From: Batillaria attramentaria
Taxonomy: Eukaryota; Mollusca; Gastropoda; Batillariidae
Assembly: GCA_018292915.2 (NCBI GenBank)
Contig: JACVVK020000438.1
Span: forward strand, 442,501-506,500
Direction of reading: 5' to 3'
Length of the DNA stretch: 64,000 bases
A model generated the notes under the pieces. It was not told the DNA's origin, ran no database searches, and was given only the letters and a program-made list of their open reading frames with translations. Position numbers and translations under genes: made by a program. Below are positions 1 to 21,685 of this stretch, in pieces. Numbering within the stretch: the stretch's first letter is position 1; each line of letters opens with the position of its first letter.

Positions 1-4
1 ACAG

Positions 5-137
5 ACCACGTGACCAAGGCGGCTAGGAGAAGGAGAAGCTGTCCTAGGACGGAGGAGAAATTCTACACGAAACTCAGCAACTGTTATCGCCCCTTGTACA
101 CCAACTTCCACATCGACAGGCCCGAGGAATACTGCCC
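5..137 (+). CDS. G1 penultimate coding exon (A type)
   Basis: Acceptor ACAG at 1-4, donor GTAATA at 138. Phase 1 in, phase 2 out. It encodes a basic stretch (four Arg in a row) and then three Cys spaced x13 and about x16, ending E-E-Y-C. The exon start could lie further upstream if the AG at 3-4 is not used, because the frame stays open to base 1. Confidence 0.75.
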
Positions 138-140
138 GTA

Positions 141-221
<81 letters not shown>

Positions 222-274
222 GCACGCATGCGCCCACACACACACACACACACACACACGCACGCACGCATGCG

Positions 275-311
<37 letters not shown>

Positions 312-1874
312 TTTATACATGCTTTACATACATGTCACCACGCGGGGCATTAGGACAGGTACGCCTGTAGAGCCTGAAGGCAGCCAAATGGACATACGCC
401 TCGTCTCCACAATCTGGTGCATACATACATTATCCTGACGAAGCTTCTTGTAGCACTACTTGTATTGTATGTTGTAATCAAATGAAACTCGTCATTGTAA
501 GCATGAGACAGAGTGGCGTGTATGTATCATATACCCCCTGACTATCAGACTAGTACAATGTCATGTAGTAAGCACCATCTCATGTCGTAGTGCTACAAGT
601 AGGTAGCATGTAGCCCCTGACCATCAGACTAGCACCATCTCATGTAGTAGTGCTACAAGTAGGTAGCATGTAGCCCCTGACTATCAGACTAGTACAATGT
701 CATGTAGTAGTGCTACAAGTAGGTAGCATGTAGCCCCTGACTATCAGACTAGTACAATGTCATGTAGTAGTGCTACAAGTAGGTAGCATGTAGCCCCTGA
801 CTATCAGACTAGCACCATCTCATGTAGTAGTGCTACAAGTAGGTAGCATGTAGCCCCTGACTATCAGACTAGTACAATGTCATGTAGTAGTGCTACAAGT
901 AGGTAGCATGTAGCCCCTGACTATCACACTAGCACAATCTCATGTCGTAGTGCTACAAGTAGGTAGCATGTAGCCCCTGACTATCAGACTAGTACAATGT
1001 CATGTAGTAGTGCTACAAGTAGGTAGCATGTAGCCCCTGACTATCAGACTAGTACAATGTCATGTAGTAGTGCTACAAGTAGGTAGCATGTAGCCCCTGA
1101 CTATCAGACTAGCACCATCTCATGTAGTAGTGCTACAAGTAGGTAGCATGTAGCCCCTGACTATCAGACTAGTACAATGTCATGTAGTAGTGCTACAAGT
1201 AGGTAGCATGTAGCCCCTGACTATCACACTAGCACAATCTCATGTCGTAGTGCTACAAGTAGGTAGCATGTAGCCCCTGACTATCAGACTAGTACAATGT
1301 CATGTAGTAGTGCTACAAGTAGGTAGCATGTAGCCCTGACTATCAGACTAGCACCATCTTATGTAGTAGTGCTACAAGTAGGTAGCATGTAGCCCCTATC
1401 AGACTAGCACCATCTCATGTAGTAGTGCTACAAGTAGGTAGCATGTAGCCCCTGACTAGCAGACTAGTACAATGTCATGTAGTAGTGCTGCAAGTAGGTA
1501 GCATGTAGCCCCTATCAGACTAGCACCATCTCATGTAGTTGTGCTACAAGTAGGTAGCATGTAGCCCCTGACTATCAGACTAGTAGTAGTGCTACTGTTT
1601 TCTTGCTGATGACGCATTGGACAATTCGACCTGAGCGTACCTGACCTAACGGGTCGTGACGTTGAGTGTGTGGCATTTGTCGTGCAGACGGTACCGCCAG
1701 ATCCTGACATGCGTACAGCGGTGGATCCGGCGTTGTTCGGGCAGGGCGTGGCTAGAGGCCAAGAGACAGGAGCTGGAGGAGGAGGTGCTGCAGGGGTTAC
1801 GTCACGAGCTGACCGGCTGTCCTAACAACAACAACAACAACAACCGACAGCAGCAACAGCAACGGCAGCAATAG
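5..1874 (+). CDS. G1: 3' end of a secreted Cys-rich module gene (partial, two exons)
   Basis: This is the last module of a gene that begins before the window. Exons are 5-137 (A type) and 1688-1874 (B type, stop TAG 1872-1874), joined in phase 2. The A exon follows an AG and has Cys at C-P, N-C-Y and E-Y-C. The B exon has C-x7-C, then 27 residues to the last Cys. The layout and phases match the modules of the next two genes downstream, so G1 belongs to the same tandem family. The protein then ends in seven Asn and mostly Gln, encoded by (AAC)n and (CAG)n. The intron is filled by a 60-bp minisatellite. Function is unknown. Secretion is inferred from the paralogues, since the start lies outside the window. 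Confidence 0.82.
148..310. repeat. (CA)n compound microsatellite with CGCA blocks
   Basis: About 160 bp of CA dinucleotides interrupted by two GCACGCACGCATGCGCC blocks. It starts 11 bp after the G1 donor. Confidence 0.95.
531..1592 (+). repeat. 60-bp minisatellite in the G1 intron, with a 300-bp higher-order repeat
   Basis: About 17 units of 60 bp, each carrying GTAGTGCTACAAGTAGGTAG, fill the intron between the two G1 exons. Unit subtypes recur in the same order, so 661-960 and 961-1260 read as identical five-unit blocks. The array degenerates and shortens after about 1330. Confidence 0.95.
1688..1874 (+). CDS. G1 terminal coding exon (B type) with poly-N/poly-Q tail
   Basis: Acceptor CGTGCAG at 1681-1687, phase 2. 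Eight residues separate the last Cys of the A exon from the first Cys here, then C-x7-C, a Glu-rich probable helix, and a final Cys. Low-complexity Asn and Gln follow before TAG. AATAAA lies about 430 bp downstream. Confidence 0.82.
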
Positions 1875-2306
1875 TTTCAAACACAGCAAGGCTTATCCTC
1901 AGTGTATGTAGGTCAGCATGGAAGGGAAACAGACGAAATGAAGAAGACAATTTGTCTACAAGTTGGTGCGGTCACCCCCTGACATGTTTATCCAAACAGT
2001 TACTTTCAAACTTTGTGAAATCAACAGAATTAAAAACTATAGAACCGCTGTCGCAGTTATCTAGAGTCCCGAAGATATGGAGGACGTGCAAACACTCCAC
2101 GCTTGGTTTGTAACGTTAAACTGAACTGGGCTGCATGTAGATCTGTAGTGTAGACAAGTCAATGCAGAAAATTGTGGCTTCTTTCTCGTGTTTATCGACA
2201 GCATGTGACACAACAGCCTGCATGGCCACATGTAAATTCTTCACTTAGGACGCTTCTTAACACCAGTATCTCATCTCTCTGTCAAAATGGACAAGTGTTC
2301 TGACAT

Positions 2307-2312
2307 AATAAA
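2307..2312 (+). terminator. Poly(A) signal AATAAA, likely for G1
   Basis: First AATAAA after the G1 stop, giving a 3' UTR of about 430-450 bases. Poly(A) site use is inferred. Confidence 0.55.
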
Positions 2313-2337
2313 GCATGCAGACAAAGCTGGTTGTAAT

Positions 2338-2390
<53 letters not shown>

Positions 2391-3180
2391 CATCCGGGTG
2401 ATTCATAGCCCTTCTTTTAACTCAATCGCCAGCACACAACAAACGATGAAATCCGCAAACAATGACGATGTTGGGGTTTCATTCCAGCAGTTAAAATCTA
2501 CCTGACTTGGCGAACAGTTCTTCAGAATACATGTGTTCATGCGGACATACAACCATCATGATACTGAAATTGTCGGTGTTCGGTATGACACTAACAGGCG
2601 ACTGTGGGACACGCTGACAAGTATTCGTGTGAACGACAGAAATCAGAACAAACTTCCTACACACAACACACACGTACACCGATACTGTTGTTCATCAAAT
2701 TCACGGTTCTTATTGCTAACCGTCCCACCACCCAACCTAATGATTCAAACTACCACTCAACTGGTGATTGTGTTGACCTTTCATTCGTGTGAGTGTCATG
2801 AGGTTTGAACTGCACGTTATCTGCGTCATATTCCCCAAGCCATGAAAGCAAAGCTAACTGGTGTCGGTTGTCACACCGTGGATGTAATTCCCGCTGTAGT
2901 TAAATGTCATAATACACGTGTAACTCACGTGATGCTAGTTCGAGAAGATTACACCTCTAACCGCACACACCCTGTCCCCCTTCTCATCCAGCCACCGCTC
3001 TCCTCCTCCTCCACCCCCCCCCCCCCCCCCCCTTCCCACCAATTCCCCTCCGTCACGAGCTTTTCCTTCAAAACTCGGTGTTTTCCCTGGGACTAGCCCG
3101 CATTCCGGAGTTCATGTGCGTATGTAAGAGGCACACAACAGGCGTCAACAACTATTCCAACTGACCGACAACCAACCAAG
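2313..3180. other. G1-G2 intergenic stretch
   Basis: Contains a (GT)n microsatellite (2340-2390) and a C run at about 3016-3032. The small open frames lack splice context or family features. The 5' UTR of G2 presumably lies just before 3181. I see no TATA box. Confidence 0.6.
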
Positions 3181-3229
3181 ATGAAACAGGTGTTGGTTCT
3201 GTCGTGTCTTGTGCTGCACACTATGACAG
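3181..3229 (+). CDS. G2 exon 1, signal peptide
   Basis: ATG at 3181 gives 16 leader residues. Donor GTAAGT at 3230, phase 1, as in the signal exons of G3, G4 and G5. Confidence 0.8.
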
Positions 3230-5578
3230 GTAAGTGTTGTTTTACAGTGAACATTTGCAGCACCGTCATTGGTTGGTTGAGTGGTTGATTGGTCGGCGGG
3301 TTGGTTGCGGGTTTCACGTCCTTTTCCATCACTTAACTCATACATGCCCCGCAAAAATCGTTTTTTATCTTGAAATCTTCAGATCGCTAGAGCCAGTCTG
3401 CAGCAGTCTCGCTTCTGGCGGGAAGTCGGCCCACGCCCTGCGTACTAGCGGCTTGAAGTACTGGCGGGAAGTCGGCCCACGCCCTGCGTACTAGCGGCTT
3501 GAAGTACTGGCGGGAAGTCGGCCCACGCCCTGCGTACTAGCGGCTTGAGGTACTGGCGGGAAGTCGGCCCGCGTACTAGCGGCTTGAAGTACTGGCGGGA
3601 AGTCGGCCCACGCCCTGCGTACTAGCGGCTTGAAGTACTGGCGGGAAGTCGGCCCACGCCCTGCGTACTAGCGGCTTGAGGTACTGGCGGGAAGTCGGCC
3701 CGCGTACTAGCGGCTTGAAGTACTGGCGGGAAGTCGGCCCATGCCCTGCGTACTAGCGGCTTGAAGTACTGGCGGGAAGTCGGCCCACGCCCTGCGTACT
3801 AGCGGCTTGAAGTACTGGCGGGAAGTCGGCCCACGCCCTGCGTACTAGCGGCTTGAAGTACTGGCGGGAAGTCGGCCCGCGTACTAGCGGCTTGAAGTAC
3901 TGGCGGGAAGTCGGCCCACGCCCTGCGTACTAGCGGCTTGAAGTACTGGCGGGAAGTCGGCCCACGCCCTGCGTATTAGCGGCTTGAAGTACTGGCGGGA
4001 AGTCGGCCCACGCCCTGCGTACTAGCGGCTTGAAGTACTGGCGGGAAGTCGGCCCGCGTACTAGCGGCTTGAAGTACTGGCGGGAAGTCGGCCCACGCCC
4101 TGCGTACTAGCGGCTTGAAGTACTGGCGGGAAGTCGGCCCACGCCCTGCGTACTAGCGGCTTGAAGTACTGGCGGGAAGTCGGCCCGCGTACTAGCGGCT
4201 TGAAGTACTGGCGGGAAGTCGGCCCACGCCCTGCGTACTAGCGGCTTGAAGTACTGGCGGGAAGTCGGCCCGCGTACTAGCGGCTTGAAGTACTGGCGGG
4301 AAGTCGGCCCACGCCCTGCGTACTAGCGGCTTGAAGTACTGGCGGGAAGTCGGCCCGCGTACTAGCGGCTTGAAGTACTGGCGGGAAGTCGGCCCACGCC
4401 CTGCGTACTAGCGGCTTGAAGTACTGGCGGGAAGTCGGCCCGCGTACTAGCGGCTTGAAGTACTGGCGGGAAGTCGGCCCACGCCCTGCGTACTAGCGGC
4501 TTGAAGTACTGGCGGGAAGTCGTCCCACGCCCTGCGTACTAGCGGCTTGAAGTACTGGCGGGAAGTCGGCCCGCGTACTAGCGGCTTGAAGTACTGGCGG
4601 GAAGTCGGCCCACGCCCTGCGTACTAGCGGCTTGAAGTACTGGCGGGAAGTCGGCCCGCGTACTAGCGGCTTGAAGTACTGGCGGGAAGTCGGCCCACGC
4701 CCTGCGTACTAGCGGCTTGAAGTACTGGCGGGAAGTCGGCCCGCGTACTAGCGGCTTGAAGTACTGGCGGGAAGTCGGCCCGCGTACTAGCGGCTTGAAG
4801 TACTGGCGGGAAGTCGGCCCACGCCCTGCGTACTAGCGGCTTGAAGTACTGGCGGGAAGTCGGCCCACGCCCTGCGTATTAGCGGCTTGAAGTACTGGCG
4901 GGAAGTCGGCCCACGCCCTGCGTACTAGCGGCTTGAAGTGGCTCCTAGTGGTGTGCAGTGGCTGGATCTTTTTAACCATATAGCAGGCAGGGCTCTTAAG
5001 AGATAACGATGATACCGAAGGAAAAAAGCCATCACAAACTGTTGGCCCTTGCTGGGATTCAAACTCACGACCCGACCATTCCAAAGGCGTTTGACAGAGC
5101 CAACGTTTGTGTTCGATTTTTGTTTTCTTCTATCACATCAATGATCTTATTTACAAATTAAGACTTCTTGGATTTCCATCGTTCAGGAACAGGATTCTGA
5201 ACGAGATTAAAAAGTCGCTTTCACGAAAAATGATGGATTGAATCCAACAGACAGCTCGTCAAAAGGGGAAAAAGATGAAATGCTGACGAAAGAAAACTAA
5301 ATTACGTCATTCGTTCACACACGTCTTCTTTTGGCTTTTGTTTTTCCTCAGTCTCTGCGAATCTATGGCCATTTGTTGCCATGGAAACAAGATCTCTGGG
5401 TAAGAGCGAGAAAGTGCAATGTCCTTCTGATCCTCTGGACATTATCCTGACCTGTAATGACGTCACTAACGACCAAGATGTCTGCCGGTAGGTACCAATG
5501 AAGTCATGTTCGTCTGCAGGACAAAAGTAACCAAATTTGCGATTTTTCAAGATTTTCTGAACAAAATTACAAATTTGT

Positions 5579-5630
<52 letters not shown>

Positions 5631-5770
5631 TGTCTGCTTGTCTGTGCAGATCCAGGGTGGAGTTTGTCCGGTGTCTGACGTCATCACGTGACCGTTGTCC
5701 TCGACTGGCCAGTTCTCTCACCGTCGCCATAGACACCATTAACAAACTTATCGTCCTTGAGTGCCAGTGA
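3181..5770 (+). CDS. G2: small secreted protein with one Cys-rich module
   Basis: Complete three-exon gene of 101 aa: 3181-3229 (signal peptide, ends phase 1), 5352-5487 (A exon, phase 1 to 2), 5650-5770 (B exon, stop TGA 5768-5770). Exon lengths 49+136+121 sum to a whole reading frame. The N terminus MKQVLVLSCLVLHTMT is a short hydrophobic leader. The mature part has six Cys: C-x10-C-x7-C, then C-x8-C-x7-C, and a last Cys 22 residues on. AATAAA follows the stop by about 70 bp. This is the simplest member of the cluster, one module against five in G3. The function is not recognised. Spacing around Y/V-C-x8-C-x7-C recalls insect 27-kDa hemolymph glycoproteins (DUF1397) and nematode DUF19, but this is only a resemblance. 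Confidence 0.83.
3284..3337 (-). mobile_element. SINE-A 3' tail fragment
   Basis: Shares the tail motif TTTCACGTCCTTTTCCA with the full SINE-A copies at 39818 and 51914. It lies inside G2 intron 1. Confidence 0.55.
3415..4938 (+). repeat. GC-rich 46/39-bp minisatellite in G2 intron 1
   Basis: Roughly 35 units of 46 bp (long) or 39 bp (short, lacking ACGCCCT). In places long and short units alternate as 85-bp pairs. It occupies most of the intron between the signal exon and the A exon. Confidence 0.95.
5010..5078 (-). mobile_element. Diverged SINE-A tRNA-like head
   Basis: Contains GGGATTCAAACTCACGACCC, the reverse complement of the B-box region of SINE-A. The tail at about 4960-5010 is very degraded. 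Confidence 0.55.
5352..5487 (+). CDS. G2 exon 2 (A type)
   Basis: Acceptor TTTTCCTCAG, donor GTAGGT, phase 1 to 2. It encodes the region after the leader and Cys 1-3, ending D-V-C. Confidence 0.82.
5581..5630 (+). repeat. (TG)n tract before the G2 exon 3 acceptor
   Basis: About 24 TG repeats, running into TCTGTCTGCTTGTCTGTGCAG, so the UG tract sits where a polypyrimidine tract would be expected. Confidence 0.95.
5650..5770 (+). CDS. G2 exon 3 (B type, terminal)
   Basis: Acceptor TCTGTGCAG, phase 2. Encodes C-x7-C, a likely helix with A-I-D-T-I (similar to A-I-D-T in two G3 B exons), then Cys-Gln-stop. Confidence 0.85.
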
Positions 5771-5838
5771 TCTGCTCTTGGTTGACCAAGCAGTTAGTGG
5801 ACTTGATTATAACAATAAGAAGTGATATACTCACTACC

Positions 5839-5844
5839 AATAAA
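5839..5844 (+). terminator. Poly(A) signal AATAAA for G2
   Basis: Lies 69 bp after the G2 stop codon. Confidence 0.7.
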
Positions 5845-5879
5845 AGATGTACACGTGGATTGAGCATACGACTGTGTAT

Positions 5880-5935
5880 TAATAATAATAATAATAATAA
5901 TAATATTTATAGGGCGTATTGTATTACGAGTGAAG
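5880..5935 (-). mobile_element. Possible LINE 3' tail, (AAT)n plus short unique part
   Basis: (AAT)n followed by ATTTATAGGGCG recalls the 3' ends of the L2-like copies at 9713 and 11196. It is too short to be sure. Confidence 0.35.
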
Positions 5936-6108
5936 TAAGTCGGCTGATGAACTAAGCCAGTACATGATGAGATCGTTACGCCCTAATCCGTCGGACGCTG
6001 TAGAGAAATTGTTGATAGAAATAAAAGCGACGACTGAAGTTCTTATTAGATGTGTTGCTTCGTGCATGTCACCGTGTATCATTATGTGGTTACTGAGAAT
6101 CTGGCGCG

Positions 6109-6110
<2 letters not shown>

Positions 6111-6148
<38 letters not shown>

Positions 6149-6149
6149 T

Positions 6150-6215
<66 letters not shown>
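6111..6215. repeat. (CA)n microsatellite
   Basis: About 100 bp of CA with one short interruption, in the G2-G3 spacer. The rest of 5936-6540 shows only a three-fold 24-bp direct repeat (6390-6465). Confidence 0.95.
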
Positions 6216-6218
<3 letters not shown>

Positions 6219-6543
6219 GTCTAGTACCACATAATTTCACATGAACGTAACACGGTACATTATCCAAGACCGTCCTGACATTTACTCCTGGTCGTCAGTT
6301 TTCACAATTACCCTCATTTCCAACTACACTACCAGCGCTGAATACTGCCTGTGTAGGGGGCGCTGCCAAGCAGGCAGGAAGCAGTGTGGAGATCACTGGT
6401 AGAAGGCTGTACTGGGAACACTGGTAGAAGGTTGTACTGGGAACACTGGTAGAAGGTTCTCTGTTTCTTGTTTAGTTTTCCTTCCATTCTTTCACTGGCT
6501 TTGGAATGCTGAGAGTGTGTGTGAAGCTGTAGAAGAGGAGAAC

Positions 6544-18050
<11,507 letters not shown>

Positions 18051-18196
18051 CCCCACGTACCTGTTTCAGCATCACGTGACACACGACAACCAATAGAATG
18101 CTGACACGAGAAAATGTATGGCAGAGTGAAAAGATCCGTCGGCAATTTGTATATGTCCCAGTAAAAACCTATAATGCGTATAGCGCATTTCACCGT

Positions 18197-18249
<53 letters not shown>

Positions 18250-19105
18250 TGAGTGCGTGCATCATAACGCAAAAAAGGTCAAAGCATCTTGACAAAACGT
18301 ATTTGATTTCTTTCATCTAGATGCGTCTGGTAGTCACTGATACAACTTTGATTTATTTCATCTAGATGCGTCTGGTAGTCACTGATACAACTTTGAGAAA
18401 ATACTGATAATAGTAACAGTGAGGAACAGGCTGCTTTGTTTTGCTAAACATAAAAAAATGCGTGAACGTTTATGAAAATGACATCACATATGATGCTTGA
18501 CGTCACATATGCGTATGACGTCAGGCCAATCACATTCCTGAGGAAACCCCCTCCATGGCTTTGTGCTGGAGGTTGGTGGAGAAAGCTGTATCACATACGT
18601 CGTTGATAGTGGGTGTTGTGGTTATAAGGTACGCCTTGCCTCGTTCCTCTCCTGTCTCCAACACTTTGTCTGAAATACACACAGTACAAGTCAACCTTCA
18701 CTCATTGCGTCTCCTCAGATCTGTCCTAGTTTAACTCATTTCAGCCCAGCGTCCTAAACTAGTTTTAGGACGCTCTGAAACAGAGCATCTGTACACTGAT
18801 TTTGAAAAGTACCCATTTTGCCAAACGAAAACTATCCTGAAGACTGTCCTGAAGACTATCCTGAAGACTATCCTCAAGTGATTCTTTCTTTTACGAAAGT
18901 CATGTACTTTGTAGCCTCCCTTTTGTTAACCCTTGCAGAACTGCAGAACCAGTTAACACACCACCCCGTTAAATAATTTGGGCACAAAAGAGTTAAACAC
19001 ACACCCATCTGACGAAGCGCGGAATGTTGGCTAAGCGTGGATTTGTGGAACGTCAAATCGCCAGAAGAAACATACTGTTGCTTGCTATCAGCTAATGGTG
19101 CTCTA
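18051..19105. other. Spacer between the convergent genes G3 and G4
   Basis: Holds AATAGA at 18092 (weak poly(A) hexamer for G3), a (TGCG)n block at 18199-18258, an exact direct duplication of about 47 bp at 18303-18394, and a minus-strand AATAAA (18352-18357) that could serve G4. No coding exon seen. Confidence 0.5.
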
Positions 19106-19109
19106 TTTG

Positions 19110-19150
19110 TCATGTATCCTTTGATAAGGCGTTGGTAAAATGTCTACACA
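19110..19150 (-). CDS. G4 candidate terminal exon
   Basis: Minus-strand acceptor TTATATTTCAG in the right phase, giving V-C-R-H-F-T-N and stop after 13 residues. Short, so it could be a chance match. Confidence 0.35.
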
Positions 19151-20420
19151 CTGAAATATAAATGATCTGGACAAGCAAAATCAAGTGTGTGGGGGGGGGG
19201 GATGAGGGAGGGGTGTGCGGGGGGGGGGGGCATCCTTTACATTTCCTATCTCTTGCATCTTTATCAACATTAAACAGATACTAAGGTGGTATGATGGCTG
19301 CTCACCTGACAGCTCGTACAGTTTGTAGCCTGTGGCAACGGCCTGCAGACACCAGCAGAAGTAGATCTTCACCGCGTAAGAATCAAATAACGACGTCTGC
19401 TCTGAACTGAAACAACACAACATAATTATTCACCCATTAACTTAATTATTCGCTCCCATTTTCGCAAAATTGCGAAACAGAGGCCACGGCCACAGTCCGA
19501 CCTTAGGAACCGCTGATGTGGAACATGTTCCACAAACTGGATACAAGAATGGTTAGGAACCGCTATGGTCGAACATGTTCCACAAACTGAATACAAGAAT
19601 GGTTAGGAACCGCTATGGTGGAACATGTTCCACAAACTAAATACAAGAATGGTTAGGAACCGCTACGGTGGAACATGCTCCATAAACTGGATACAAGAAT
19701 GGTTAGGAACCGCTACGGTGGATCATGTTCAACAAACTGGATACAAGAATGGTTACGAACTGCTGTGGTGGAACATGTTCAACAATCTGAGTACAAAAAT
19801 GGTTAGGAACCGCTATTGTGGAACATGTTTACAGTCTGGATACAAGAATGGTTAGGAACCGCTTGTTTGGAACATGTTCCACAGACTGAATACGAGAATG
19901 GTTAGGAACCGCTTGTGTGGAACATGTTCCACAGACTGAATACGAGAATGGTTAGGAACCGCTTGTGTGGAACATGTTCCACAGACTGAATACGAGAATG
20001 GTTAGGAACCGCTTGTGTGGAACATGTTCCACAGACTGAATACGAGAATGGTTAGGAACCGCTTGTGTGGAACATGTTCCACAGACTGAATACGAGAATG
20101 GTTAGGAACCATGTTGTAGAACATGTTCCTCAGTCTGGATGCAAGAATGGTCATGAACGGCTATTGAGCTGAACGCGAGGACTTTTTGTGAAGAGATTAA
20201 GTTCACACAAGATTGTTGGCACCTGTACTGTGACTAAAGCCACAGCAATAGGACCCCTATCACACTGACAACATTTCCTCAGTGTGTGTGTGTGGGGGGG
20301 GGGGAGGGGAAGGGGGAATCAAATTATACTGAAAACTCTACAACCTTTTATGACGCAGAGCCTGTTATGAGATAAATCTCGTAGAACCAAGGCCGAAATT
20401 GTACACCTGTTCTCGGTAGT

Positions 20421-20455
<35 letters not shown>

Positions 20456-21591
20456 GTGAGTGACTAACCTGTAGACATAGTAATCACCCTGCTGCTGGAA
20501 GCAGTTGTAGGTGAGAGTTTTGTTCCAGACAGTAAGACCGGTCAGTGTCGTGCTGTCCACCGTCACTGTGTTGTAGGTGAGAGTTTTGTTCCAGACAGTA
20601 AGACCGGTCAGTGTCGTGCTGTCCACCGTCACTGTGTTGTAGGTGAGAGTTTTGTTCCAGACAGTAAGACCGGTCAGTGTCGTGCTGTCCACCGTCACTG
20701 TGTTGTAGGTGAGAGTTTTGTTCCAGACAGTAAGACCGGTCAGTGTCGTGCTGTCCACCGTCACTGTGTTGTAGGTGAGAGTTTTGTTCCAGACAGTAAG
20801 ACCGGTCAGTGTCGTGCTGTCCACCGTCACTGTGTTGTAGGTGAGAGTTTTGTTCCAGACAGTAAGACCGGTCAGTGTCGTGCTGTCCACCGTCACTGTG
20901 TTGTAGGTGAGAGTTTTGTTCCAGACAGTAAGACCGGTCAGTGTCGTGCTGTCCACCGTCACTGTGTTGTAGGTGAGAGTTTTGTTCCAGACAGTAAGAC
21001 CGGTCAGTGTCGTGCTGTCCACCGTCACTGTACTCGTACTCCCGCCGCCACGCACTTGCCACGTGCCCTGCACGCTCCCGGGAACTGTACACTGTTCACT
21101 CCCTGTGCACAATAGTGGTTGTAGTAATAGTGGTAACAGTAGTAGTTGTTGTTGTTGATGTTGATGATGATGATGGTGGTGGTGGTGTTGATGGTGATGA
21201 TGATGATGACTGACGACACCTAACTGACGATGATGATGATGATGATGATGATGATAAATAACAGTTTTAAGCGGTTAACGGTAATGTAAAATGACATGTG
21301 AAAAGGAAGAAATGATGATGATCGTTTAACGATAATGATTTTGATGCTAATGACTGGTCCCATGTTTGTTGCCTTTCCTTCTACGAATTGCATTCATCCA
21401 TAATTACTAATAATGTACATGAACATGTAAATGATCAGTGTTGATTCCCAGTAAAATGACGTCACGTCTTACTATAGGGTTGTGAGTGTAAGGATACGTT
21501 ACACCGAGTACAGTTTACCTTGAACAACGAATCCAAGCCAAATGGTGAGGACCCACCACCAGCCACCAGAGACCGCCATTACAGACGACAT
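19110..21591 (-). CDS. G4: secreted protein with an internally expanded beta-rich Cys domain
   Basis: Minus-strand exons: 21591-21519 (signal peptide), 21102-20469 (domain part 1 with repeats), 19406-19306 (domain part 2) and, less surely, 19150-19110 (13-residue end, TGA). Phases 1, 2, 1 all fit. Total 849 nt, 282 aa. After the leader (WWWVLTIWLGFVVQ) comes S-E-Q-C-T-V-P-G with G-T-W, then eight copies of a 22-residue segment, then L-T-Y-N-C-F, G-D-Y-Y-V-Y and, in exon 3, Y-F-C-W-C-L. This C..P-G..G-T-W...C-F...G-D layout resembles uncharacterised invertebrate secreted domains (possibly DUF7042-like). I cannot name it. Each repeat has an N-K-T glycosylation sequon. Convergent with G3. Confidence 0.75.
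19306..19406 (-). CDS. G4 exon 3
   Basis: Acceptor GTTGTTTCAG, donor GTGAGC, phase 2 to 1. Encodes S-S-E-Q, then Y-F-C-W-C-L-Q-A-V and Y-K-L-Y-E-L. Confidence 0.75.
19500..20160 (+). repeat. 50-bp minisatellite in G4 intron 2, palindrome in each unit
   Basis: About 13 units of GGTTAGGAACCGCTATGGTG plus 30 bp. Most contain the 12-bp perfect palindrome GGAACATGTTCC. The units from 19860 to 20100 are almost identical. Confidence 0.95.
20421..20452. repeat. (CT)n microsatellite
   Basis: Immediately after the G4 exon 2 donor (minus strand). Confidence 0.9.
20469..21102 (-). CDS. G4 exon 2 with eight in-frame 66-bp repeats
   Basis: Acceptor GTGCACAG, donor GTTAGT, phase 1 to 2, 634 nt. Without the expansion it would be about 170 nt. 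Confidence 0.82.
20511..21036 (-). repeat. 66-bp coding minisatellite, eight copies
   Basis: Seven copies read as identical. The outermost (N-terminal) copy differs only at its edge. Each encodes TVTVDSTTLTGLTVWNKTL plus T-Y-N. Confidence 0.95.
21140..21260. repeat. (GTT)n/(GAT)n low-complexity block in G4 intron 1
   Basis: Trinucleotide-rich tract, no coding sign. Confidence 0.8.
21519..21591 (-). CDS. G4 exon 1, signal peptide
   Basis: ATG read from 21591. 24 residues with a Trp/Leu/Val core, donor GTAAAC, phase 1. The start is chosen because the second copy of this block, just upstream, is out of frame. Confidence 0.75.
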
Positions 21592-21685
21592 GTGTGTGTT
21601 TGGAGAACTCCAAGCCAAATGGTGAGGACCCACCACCAGCCACCAGAGACCGCCATTACAGACGACATGTGTGTGTTTGGAGAAC
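21529..21685 (-). repeat. 77-bp tandem duplication of the G4 signal-peptide block
   Basis: Two near-identical copies from TCCAAGCCAAATGGTGAGGA to ACATGTGTGTGTTTGGAGAA. Unit length is not a multiple of three, so the upstream copy gives a short upstream frame. Confidence 0.9.
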
